Shown piece by piece: positions 1-6,607 of a stretch of DNA of 7,750 nucleotides. Numbering within the stretch: position 1 is the stretch's first letter; each line of letters starts with the position of its first letter. Position numbers and translations under genes: made by a program. The stretch is taken from contig CATMOC010000163.1 in NCBI GenBank assembly GCA_950071955.1, forward strand, positions 1 to 7,750. Direction: 5' to 3'. The DNA is from an uncultured Mesorhizobium sp. (GTDB taxonomy: Bacteria; Pseudomonadota; Alphaproteobacteria; Rhizobiales; Rhizobiaceae). The notes under the pieces are model-generated. The model saw nothing but the letters and a program-made list of their open reading frames with translations. It did not search any database and was not told where the DNA came from.

Positions 1-163
1 CTCGGCGACGCTGCTCCTGCTGCAATACATCTACGAGACCGGCTTCGCCTTCCGTCCGCAGCTCTTCGGCCTCGCTGCCGCGGCCTCGCTGCTGATGGCA
101 GCCGTGCTGCTCGTGTTGACCCTGCTGCAACTCGCCGCCACGCGGCGGCAGGCGGAGGGGTAG
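1..163 (+). CDS. Sugar ABC transporter permease, MalF/UgpA type (C-terminal end only)
   Basis: This is the last 53 codons of a gene that starts left of the window; the frame begins at base 2 and stops at TAG 161-163. The visible residues hold the end of one segment (LLLLQYIYETGF), then a hydrophobic helix of about 20 residues rich in Leu, Ala and Val, and a short basic tail (ATRRQAEG). This is how the last transmembrane helix of MalF/UgpA-type binding-protein-dependent sugar permeases normally ends. The next gene is a MalG-type permease starting one base after the stop, the usual order for the two permeases of a carbohydrate uptake system. The product would be one half of the inner-membrane channel. 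The family is assigned from this tail plus context; the substrate cannot be read from it. Confidence 0.82.
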   Translation, partial: SATLLLLQYIYETGFAFRPQLFGLAAAASLLMAAVLLVLTLLQLAATRRQAEG

Positions 164-164
164 A

Positions 165-1216
165 ATGGCGAACGTCCTCTCCTTCCTCACCCGCACGCGC
201 GGCCGCGGACGGTTCGATCTTACCGACTGGCTCACCTGGGGCTATCTGGCACTGGCGGTGCTGTTGATGTTCGGGCCGGTGTTCTGGGTCGCCCTGTCGT
301 CGTTCAAGACGGAATCCGCGCTCCAGGAATACCCGCCGAGCCTGCTGCCGCTGGCGCCCGCCAGCGTCGCAGTCGAAGGCCACGAGGAGCCGCTGCAGCT
401 CTTCCGGATCACCGGCGGGGAGCACGAAGGCAAGGTGCTGGCGCAGATCCGCCGCATCGGCCTGAACTCCCAGATGGTCGACCCTGAGAACCCCGGCGCG
501 CGGATCAACGTCAACATCAACGATCGGGTGCCGGTGCGCGAGTTCGCGCTCGCGGCGGAAAACTACACCGTGCTGTTCGAGCGGTTCAACTTCGCGCTCT
601 ATTTCTGGAATTCCGTCTTCATCACCGTGGTGGCCACCATCATCACGGTGCTGTTCAACTCGATGGCCGCCTTCGCGCTGTCGAAATACCGTTTCCGGGG
701 ACGTACCGCGGTGTTCATCCTGATCATCGCGACGCTGATGATCCCGCCCACGATCAACCTGGTGCCGATCTTCCTCGTCGTCTCGGAATTGGGCCTCGTT
801 AACTCGCCCTGGGGTGTGATCTGGCCGGCCGTGGCGACGCCCACAGGCGTCTTCCTTCTGCGGCAATACATGCTCACAATCCCCGACGATTTGCTCGACG
901 CAGCGCGCATGGACCATGCATCCGAATGGCGGGGCTACTGGCGCATCGTGCTGCCGCTGGCCGCCCCTGCGCTGGCCGTGCTCGTCATCTTCTCCGTCAT
1001 GTGGCGCTGGAACGAGTTCCTGTGGCCGCTGATCGTGCTCAACCGGTCGGAGGAATTCACGCTGCAGCTCGCGCTCAACTCCTTCCAGGGCGACCTCCAG
1101 ACCAGCTGGGCGCCGCTGCTCGCCATGACGGTGCTGACGCTCCTGCCGATCACGCTGGTCTTTGCCGTGCTGCAGAAATACATCACCGCGGGCATCGCGC
1201 AGTCGGGAGTGAAGTG

Positions 1217-1217
<1 letters not shown>
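165..1217 (+). CDS. Carbohydrate ABC transporter permease, MalG type, with enlarged periplasmic loop
   Basis: This is a 350-residue inner-membrane permease, the second half of a sugar-import channel. Six hydrophobic segments lie near residues 25-47, 147-172, 183-207, 213-233, 266-290 and 317-337. The cytoplasmic EAA loop that docks on the ATPase is at about 241-268 ([15 protein letters not shown] followed by RIVLPLAAP). The start is fixed by a strong ribosome site GGAGG at 154-158, inside the preceding gene and six bases before the ATG. MalG-family proteins are usually about 270-300 residues. The excess lies between the first and second membrane segments, where about 65 polar residues (near 64-131) precede the usual ENYxxLF motif. 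The stop overlaps the next start by one base (TGATG), suggesting translational coupling. Family membership is clear; the sugar carried is unknown, although the downstream GH31 enzyme points to a glycoside. Confidence 0.93.
1205..1209 (+). promoter_or_regulatory. Ribosome binding site of the ABC ATPase gene
   Basis: GGGAG lies seven bases before ATG 1217. The same frame stays open upstream to 926, so a longer protein is formally possible. The extra residues would be an arginine- and alanine-rich shadow of the permease gene, whereas the ABC domain begins immediately at 1217 ([14 protein letters not shown]). This site therefore decides the start. Confidence 0.75.
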
Positions 1218-2320
<1,103 letters not shown>

Positions 2321-2333
2321 GTCCGGTGACTTC

Positions 2334-2699
2334 ATGCCAAGCATATTGCGCTACTATACTCCCGCACGCCGAATTCTCTGCGAAATAGCCAAGAGCCGCT
2401 CAACGATTCAATACGGCGAATTGGCAACCGCGCTTGGGCTGAAATCAGCGAGACAGGAATGGCACACGCTTCTCGATCCCATCGCCAGAAAGGAATCAGA
2501 GCGTACGGGGCGTGATCTGACGCTCGTCGTGGTCTACGCAACTGGACCAGCAAAGGGCTTGGGCCGCTACTTCAGCAACGTTCGCGGCGGAATCCCGCCA
2601 GGAACGACAACGCTTGACCCCGCAGATCTGACCCAAGTCGCAAATTTTTACGCCGAATTGGAAAATGTTTTCGATGCCTATGCCGATGTGGAATGCTGA
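2334..2699 (+). CDS. Small protein of unknown function, low GC, within the sugar operon
   Basis: This is a 121-residue soluble protein that I cannot assign to a named family. It has no signal peptide or membrane segment. Near residues 24-40 the stretch TIQYGELATALGLKSARQEW looks like a small helical or winged-helix element and faintly recalls the YGxxA region of alkyltransferase-like proteins; this resemblance is weak. The middle (RDLTLVVVYATGPAKGLGRY) is predicted beta strand and turn, and the C-terminus is helical and acidic. The start is ATG 2334, thirteen bases after the ATPase stop, with a weak GGTGA at 2325-2329. The gene is co-directional with the operon, but its GC content (about 52% over 2401-2460 and 40% over 2641-2700 by hand count) is far below the neighbours (about 70% over 1501-1560). 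Coherent protein-like composition supports a real gene; low GC suggests later acquisition. A role in sugar use is not indicated. Confidence 0.7.
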   Translation: MPSILRYYTPARRILCEIAKSRSTIQYGELATALGLKSARQEWHTLLDPIARKESERTGRDLTLVVVYATGPAKGLGRYFSNVRGGIPPGTTTLDPADLTQVANFYAELENVFDAYADVEC

Positions 2700-2704
2700 T
2701 CTTC

Positions 2705-2710
2705 AAAGGA
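2705..2710 (+). promoter_or_regulatory. Probable ribosome binding site of the GH31 gene
   Basis: AAAGGA lies twelve bases before ATG 2723, a slightly long spacing. It supports 2723 as the start rather than the in-frame ATG at 2693. The latter would overlap the previous gene by seven bases, has no comparable site, and would add ten residues (MLIFKGSSTS) that look unlike the start of the domain. The choice is likely but not certain. Confidence 0.5.
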
Positions 2711-2722
2711 TCGTCGACTAGC

Positions 2723-5077
2723 ATGACTTTTCTTGCCCTCAACCAACCAGCCGCCATCACGCAGACCGACTTCTCAGTCCCTCTAATGAGCGGCTTCACG
2801 TTGCGCGTCGTGGCCCTAGCCGATTGGCTCGTCCGCATCGCCATCATCCCCGACGGCGGCCTCTCCGTCGACCGCACCTGGATGATCGCGCCTGACGGTG
2901 ACGTCCCCTGGGCGGGCCGCGACCGTCTCTCTACCGACGGCTTCGCGCCTTTGGCCGCGTCGGCGGACGGGAGGACCGTGCAGTTCGGCGACGACTGGCA
3001 GGTCGACATCCAGCCCGCGCCCCTTGCGCTCACTATCCGCCGGCGCGACGGCGATGGATGGCGCACCGTGGTGGCCGACCGCCTCACCGGCGCCTACCAG
3101 TGGTTCGAGAAACGCGGCGTCTTCCGACACTTTCAGGCGCGTTCGCTGGAAGACCGGCACTACGGGCTGGGTGACAAGGCGGGGCCGCTCGACCATACGG
3201 GAAAGCGGCTCAGGTGTCTGCAGACCGACGCGCTGGGCTACAATGCCGAGACCCAGGACCCGCTCTACAAGCACGCGCCCTTCGTCATTGCCGACGGCGC
3301 AGAAGGCGGCGCGGTCGGGTTGCTCTACGACACCCTGTCCGAGATCACCTTCGACCTCGGCGCCGAGCACTCCAACTACCACCCGCACTACCGCCATGTG
3401 GACGCGCAGGAGAAGGGGCTGGTGCTCTATATCATCGCCGGCCCGAAGGTGCGCGACGTCGTGCCGAGGCTGATGCATCTGACCGGCAGGCCGCATTTCG
3501 CGCCGCGCTGGTCGATGGGTTTCGCCTTCACCACCATGCACCATGCCGACGCGCCGAACGCTCAAAGCGTGATCACCGGTTTCGCCGAGCGCTGCCGCGC
3601 CGAAAAGATCCCGATCAGCGCGATCCATTCCGGCTCCGGCTACACGACGAAGGAAGACGGGCGGCGCTACGTCTTCACCTGGAACGAGCAGAAATTTCCT
3701 GACCGCGCGGCCTTCTTCCAGCGTCTCGCCGAACTCGGCTTCAGCACCTGCGCCAACGTCAAGCCGGTGCTGCTCACCGAACATCCCGCCTATCCGCAGG
3801 CCGCGTCGGAGGGCTGGTTCATCCGCCGCAGCGACGGGAGCCCGGCAGTGGAAATGTTCTGGGGCGGCAACGGCTCCAGCCTCGACTTCACCAACGAAGC
3901 GACGATCGCCTGGTGGAAGGAAGGCATCACGGCTCAGGTTCTCGATGCCGGCTTCACGGCGGCGTGGAACGACAACAACGAATGCGAGCTCTGGGACGAG
4001 ACGGCGAGCGTCGACGGCTTCGGCGCGCCGCTTCCGGCGATCGAGGTCAGGCCGCTGCACGCGTTGCTGATGAGCCGCGCGACCTTCGAAGCGACGCTGG
4101 CGCGCGAGCCGGAGAAGCGGCCCTACACCATTTCCCGCGCCGGGCCGATCGGCATCGCCCGCTACGGCGAGACATGGTCGGGCGACAACCGCACTTCGTG
4201 GCACACGTTGAAATGGAATCTTCGGCAAGGGCTGTCGATGAGCCTGTCGGGAATGCCCTTCACCGGCCACGACATCGGCGGCTTCGACGGGCCGAAGGCC
4301 GGGCCCGAACTCCTGGTGCGCTGGGTCGAGATGATGTCGCTGCACCCGCGCGCGGTGATGAATTCGTGGAAGCCGCAGCTTGCCGATCCGACCAACACGC
4401 CGTGGATGCATCCAGACGTCACCGGCGAGGTGCGCTCGGCGCTGAGGCTGCGCTACCGGCTGATGCCCTATCTCTATTCGCTGGCCTTCCGGGCGCACCG
4501 CGAGGGCACGCCGGTCATCGCGCCGGCCTTCTACCATTTCGACGACGCCGAGTGCCTGGCCGACGCCGACTGCTTCATGCTCGGGCCGGACCTGCTGGTC
4601 GCGCCGGTGGTCGAGGAGGAGACGTATCACGTGCGGGTCTTCCTGCCGCGCACGGCGGGGGGCTGGCACGATTTCCATTCGGGCGAGACGTTCGAAGGCG
4701 GGCAGCTGGTCGAGATCGCCGCCCCGCTCGGGCAGCTGCCGGTGCTGGTGCGCTCCGGCGCGATCCTGCCGCTGGCGACAGCCTGGCCCGACACCGCGCC
4801 GCACGACGCGACGGCCGTCGAGCTGACGCTGTTCGCCGGACCGGGCGAGGGAAAGAGCGCGGCGGAGATCTTCTTCGACGACGGCCTCGGCTGGGGTTTT
4901 CGCGACAAGGACGCTTCGCTCGTCGCCTGCAAGGCGACGTGGGACGCGAAGACGGCGCGGCTTTCTGCGGAAGAACGCTGGACCGGCCGGGGCCGCCCGG
5001 AGATCACGCTCACAGCAAGGGGACTGGGAGAGCGGGGGCTGGTCACCCTCCCCTTTGCGGGGAGGGTCGGACCGTAG
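2723..5077 (+). CDS. Glycoside hydrolase family 31 (alpha-glucosidase-like)
   Basis: This is a 784-residue enzyme without signal peptide, so cytoplasmic; it should cleave alpha-linked glycosides brought in by the adjacent ABC transporter. Layout: N-terminal beta-sandwich (about 1-250), catalytic barrel (about 255-585) and C-terminal beta domains. The barrel opens with RPHFAPRWSMGFAF and contains HSGSGYT (near 302), the nucleophile motif WNDNNE at 415-420 (Asp417), the acid/base motif TWSGDN with Asp488, GHDIGGF (His516, Asp517) and YRLMPYLYS (near 577). Both catalytic aspartates are present, so it should be active. The nucleophile motif differs from the classic WxDMNE by Asn in place of Met, suggesting a side branch of the family. 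The last codons and stop lie in a GC-rich palindromic repeat. An in-frame ATG at 2693 is an alternative start. Family GH31 is certain; alpha-glucoside, alpha-xyloside or transferase activity cannot be separated here. Confidence 0.95.
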   Translation: MTFLALNQPAAITQTDFSVPLMSGFTLRVVALADWLVRIAIIPDGGLSVDRTWMIAPDGDVPWAGRDRLSTDGFAPLAASADGRTVQFGDDWQVDIQPAPLALTIRRRDGDGWRTVVADRLTGAYQWFEKRGVFRHFQARSLEDRHYGLGDKAGPLDHTGKRLRCLQTDALGYNAETQDPLYKHAPFVIADGAEGGAVGLLYDTLSEITFDLGAEHSNYHPHYRHVDAQEKGLVLYIIAGPKVRDVVPRLMHLTGRPHFAPRWSMGFAFTTMHHADAPNAQSVITGFAERCRAEKIPISAIHSGSGYTTKEDGRRYVFTWNEQKFPDRAAFFQRLAELGFSTCANVKPVLLTEHPAYPQAASEGWFIRRSDGSPAVEMFWGGNGSSLDFTNEATIAWWKEGITAQVLDAGFTAAWNDNNECELWDETASVDGFGAPLPAIEVRPLHALLMSRATFEATLAREPEKRPYTISRAGPIGIARYGETWSGDNRTSWHTLKWNLRQGLSMSLSGMPFTGHDIGGFDGPKAGPELLVRWVEMMSLHPRAVMNSWKPQLADPTNTPWMHPDVTGEVRSALRLRYRLMPYLYSLAFRAHREGTPVIAPAFYHFDDAECLADADCFMLGPDLLVAPVVEEETYHVRVFLPRTAGGWHDFHSGETFEGGQLVEIAAPLGQLPVLVRSGAILPLATAWPDTAPHDATAVELTLFAGPGEGKSAAEIFFDDGLGWGFRDKDASLVACKATWDAKTARLSAEERWTGRGRPEITLTARGLGERGLVTLPFAGRVGP

Positions 5078-5082
5078 GTCCG
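5045..5082. repeat. Pair of GC-rich palindromes at the end of the GH31 gene
   Basis: A perfect nine-pair stem, ACCCTCCCC at 5045-5053 with GGGGAGGGT at 5059-5067 around loop TTTGC, is followed at once by CGGACC at 5068-5073 with GGTCCG at 5077-5082 around GTA. The style matches dispersed intergenic palindromes common in Rhizobiales genomes; that it is one is inference. The GH31 stop codon TAG 5075-5077 lies in the second palindrome. No T-run follows, so this is not a textbook intrinsic terminator, though it may stabilise or end the operon transcript. Confidence 0.65.
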
Positions 5083-5152
5083 GGGTGGGGGTGGCGCCGC
5101 GAAACTCGATCGCTCAGAAACGAGCCCGCAGGTTCCGCATCCACCCTTGTCC

Positions 5153-5207
5153 CTCTCCCAGCGATGTGTGCCATTTGCTCGGCGAATTCTCCCCGCAGGT
5201 GGGAGGG
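5153..5207. repeat. Inverted repeat with alternative hairpin
   Basis: CTCTCCCA at 5153-5160 can pair with TGGGAGGG at 5200-5207 over eight pairs including one G-T. A competing local stem joins CTCCC 5189-5193 and GGGAG 5201-5205 around a seven-base loop. The CTCCCCGC word resembles the arms of the palindrome at 5045-5067, suggesting the same repeat style. Confidence 0.4.
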
Positions 5208-5280
5208 TGCGCGGGCGCGTTTCATCGCCGCCACGCCCGCTGGAAGCGTCTGGCCATTGAAAAACCCTCCGCAGAGGGAA

Positions 5281-5351
5281 GCGGTGCGCGCGCTGGCGGA
5301 CGGTCCGACAGCGCTGTTTTTCTAAAACGATGCCCGTCAGACGCGCACCGC
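5281..5351. repeat. Long imperfect inverted repeat, possible RNA stem
   Basis: GCGGTGCGCG at 5281-5290 is perfectly complementary to CGCGCACCGC at 5342-5351. After a small bulge (5291-5292 against 5341) the stem continues with CTGGCGG 5293-5299 against CCGTCAG 5334-5340 (one G-T pair). The enclosed 34 bases contain a perfect ten-base palindrome, ACAGCGCTGT (5308-5317), followed by a T-run and an AT-rich patch. The total is about 17 pairs over 71 bases. The function is unknown. Confidence 0.5.
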
Positions 5352-5427
5352 CGACGCTGCTGCCCCCCTCTGGCTCACCCTGTGCTCGAAAGCCGTAGGT
5401 CGCCAGCGCAGGAGGGGCCGGGACCGT

Positions 5428-5450
5428 GGGGCCTTGCCGAGGCAATCCCC
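5428..5450. repeat. Short GC-rich hairpin
   Basis: GGGG 5428-5431 pairs with CCCC 5447-5450, and TTGCC 5434-5438 with GGCAA 5441-5445, leaving a CC/T internal mismatch and a two-base centre. It is one of several palindromes in this block and has no T-run after it on either strand. Confidence 0.35.
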
Positions 5451-5555
5451 GACCCCGCCAACCGGACGAGGCCAATCCCGCACGCCGCCTTTCCCCCCGG
5501 TCGGCCCGGCAGCCACCCGAAGCCCGGTGGAAAGACAGGCGGGAGTATGCGGCAT

Positions 5556-5591
5556 TGCAGATCGACGTGGATAAAATCTACGACGAATGCA
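5556..5591. repeat. Near-perfect palindrome in an AT-richer patch
   Basis: TGCA 5556-5559 and the eleven bases 5562-5572 (TCGACGTGGAT) pair with ATCTACGACGA 5576-5586 and TGCA 5588-5591 around the loop AAA. One A-A mismatch and one G-T pair occur in the main stem, with a two-against-one base internal loop between the stems. It could be an RNA hairpin or a protein-binding palindrome; nothing nearby decides. Confidence 0.45.
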
Positions 5592-5658
5592 GCCTATTTC
5601 GTCTGCTCGGGTCCAAGGGTCGCGGGGGGAAACCATCGTGGGCAGCGCGCGTGCGGAG

Positions 5659-5697
5659 GGATGGATGAGGCGTCTTTCGCTGCACCGCCTCCCATCC
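5659..5697 (-). terminator. Probable hairpin terminator of iclR
   Basis: GGATGG 5659-5664 and GAGGCG 5667-5672 pair with CGCCTC 5686-5691 and CCATCC 5692-5697: twelve pairs with a two-base AT bulge and a 13-base loop. It begins three bases beyond the iclR stop codon on the - strand. Neither strand has a T-run after it, so termination would be atypical; an mRNA-end stabiliser is the alternative. Confidence 0.45.
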
Positions 5698-5700
5698 ACC

Positions 5701-6516
5701 TCACTGCACCACGAAGAAATCCTCGATCTGCCGCGCCGCGTCGCGCAGGGCGGGAAGCACGTCGGCGGTCATGGTCCGCGCCGACAGCCGGGCCGACTGG
5801 GTGGAGACGTTGATGGCGGCGATGGCGCGGCCCGTGCGGTCTCGCACCGGCACGGCGATCGAGCGCAGGCCGGGCTCCAGTTCCTCGTCGACCAGCGCGT
5901 AGCCGTCGGCCCCGGCGGCGAGGATCGCGGCGCGCAGGGCGTCGGGGTCCGTTAGCGTTCTGCCGGTGAGCGGGCGGATGTCGGCGCGGGCGAGGAAGGC
6001 GTCAAGCTCGGCCTGGGAGAGATCCGAGAGGAGCACGCGGCCCATCGAGGTGCAGAAGGCCGGCAGGCGCGTGCCGACGTGGAGCGCGACCGACAGGATG
6101 TGGCGACCGGGCACGCGGGCGACGTAGACCACGTCCTCGCCCGACAGCACGGCGGCGGAGCAGGCCTCGCCGAAACGAGCCGAGACCTCGCGCATAAAGG
6201 GTTCGGCGAAACTCCAGAGCGAGGCGCCGCCGAGCCAGGCGCGGGCGATCGCTATCAGCCGCGAGGAGAGCCGGAAGGTGCGGCCGTCCTGCACGGCGTA
6301 GCCCGACGCGACGAGCGTCAGCAGGAAGCGGCGCGCGCCGGCGCGGGTGAGGCCGGCCTTTTCCGCCATCTCCGTCAGCGTCAATCCTTGCGGGTTCGCG
6401 GCGAGAATCTCCATGACGGCGAGGCCGCGCGCCAACGAGCCGACCAGGTCGCGCCCGGGGGCCGCGGCCGGATCGCGCTCGGTCGGGCGCTGCGTTGACT
6501 CGGAAACCTTGCTCAT
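5701..6516 (-). CDS. pcaR: IclR-family transcriptional regulator, PcaR/PcaU type
   Basis: This is a 271-residue regulator, normal length for the family. A winged helix-turn-helix occupies about 28-85 (LTLTEMAEKAGLTRAGARRF at 45-64), and the effector domain follows from about 98. Effector-domain hallmarks are GTRLPAFCTSMGRVLL near 148-163 and YALVDEELEPGLRSIAVPV near 206-224, both characteristic of aromatic-pathway IclR proteins. It is divergent from pcaI across 91 bases holding palindromic sites, so it most likely controls pcaIJ and itself. In Sinorhizobium meliloti an IclR-type PcaR activates pcaIJF with beta-ketoadipate as co-inducer; the same role here is inference. ATG 6516 is the only ATG between the in-frame upstream stop and the DNA-binding domain, yet no ribosome site precedes it. 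The symbol is assigned by family and context; PcaU or PobR-like are alternatives. Confidence 0.88.
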   Translation of the reverse strand: MSKVSESTQRPTERDPAAAPGRDLVGSLARGLAVMEILAANPQGLTLTEMAEKAGLTRAGARRFLLTLVASGYAVQDGRTFRLSSRLIAIARAWLGGASLWSFAEPFMREVSARFGEACSAAVLSGEDVVYVARVPGRHILSVALHVGTRLPAFCTSMGRVLLSDLSQAELDAFLARADIRPLTGRTLTDPDALRAAILAAGADGYALVDEELEPGLRSIAVPVRDRTGRAIAAINVSTQSARLSARTMTADVLPALRDAARQIEDFFVVQ

Positions 6517-6523
6517 GTAGGAA

Positions 6524-6552
6524 AGTATCGCATACGAAACTTATGTTCGCAA
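6524..6552 (-). promoter_or_regulatory. Likely iclR promoter
   Basis: Read on the - strand, TTGCGA (6552-6547) and GATACT (6529-6524) are separated by exactly 17 bases, each matching four of six sigma-70-type consensus positions. The -35 box lies inside the perfect palindrome and the -10 box overlaps the second one, which would suit autoregulation. A start about seven bases beyond the -10 box would fall at or next to the iclR ATG. Confidence 0.45.
6525..6535. promoter_or_regulatory. Second, weaker operator candidate
   Basis: GTAT-CGC-ATAC is a perfect short palindrome. On the - strand it extends to GTTTCGTATGCGATAC, which shares TTCG and ATGCGA with the main palindrome but with one base less between them. 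Its centre is 22 bases from the other, roughly two helix turns. Confidence 0.45.
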
Positions 6553-6559
6553 TGCGAAC
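6545..6559. promoter_or_regulatory. Perfect palindromic operator, probable IclR/PcaR site
   Basis: GTTCGCA-A-TGCGAAC is a perfect 15-base inverted repeat midway between the divergent iclR and pcaI genes. It resembles the GTTCG...CGAAC style of operators described for PobR/PcaU-type IclR regulators. Binding by the adjacent regulator is inference from position and symmetry. Confidence 0.65.
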
Positions 6560-6607
6560 TTTTCCAGATGGCCACCGGCCATCCGGCAGCGGCGGGACCG
6601 AGCGGCG

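Larger units (their letters stand above)
5078..5700. other. Structured non-coding block between convergent genes
   Basis: This stretch of about 620 bases separates the convergent GH31 and iclR genes. I see no credible gene: open frames in it have extreme Arg, Pro and Gly content and no recognisable domain. It holds several inverted repeats listed separately (5153-5207, 5281-5351, 5428-5450, 5556-5591, 5659-5697) and a small hairpin, CCCTC 5265-5269 with GAGGG 5274-5278 around CGCA. The repeated CCCTCCC-like and CTCCCCGC words suggest related palindromic repeat elements. A promoter, small RNA or repeat mosaic cannot be separated by eye. Confidence 0.6.

Noticed and set aside
926..1216. An N-terminal extension of the ABC ATPase
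   Set aside because: The added residues are a frame-shifted shadow of the permease gene; the ABC domain and its ribosome site place the start at 1217.
2816..4804. A 662-codon open frame on the - strand opposite the GH31 gene
   Set aside because: It is rich in Arg, Ala, Gly and His with no domain, and lies wholly opposite a gene with intact catalytic motifs. Long antisense frames are expected in high-GC codon-biased DNA.
3913..5325. A 470-codon + strand frame overlapping the GH31 gene and running past its end
   Set aside because: Arg/Ala-rich composition and an out-of-frame position over an intact enzyme; the part beyond 5077 is repeat sequence.
5308..5325. An intrinsic terminator from ACAGCGCTGT plus the following T-run
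   Set aside because: The palindrome has no room for a hairpin loop without losing most of its pairs, leaving too weak a stem.
5337..5699. A 120-codon - strand frame after iclR
   Set aside because: It overlaps the hairpin behind iclR and repeat-like DNA, has no domain, and its composition is unlike the real proteins here.
5055..5813. A 252-codon + strand frame across the intergenic block
   Set aside because: Extreme Arg/Pro/Gly content; it crosses several palindromes, runs into the 3' end of iclR, and has no convincing ribosome site or domain.
6495..6523. A + strand promoter for pcaI starting with TTGACT (6495-6500)
   Set aside because: The -35 box is good, but the matching -10 position (TAGGAA) is poor, and the site would lie within the iclR coding end. 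I could not support a specific pcaI promoter.
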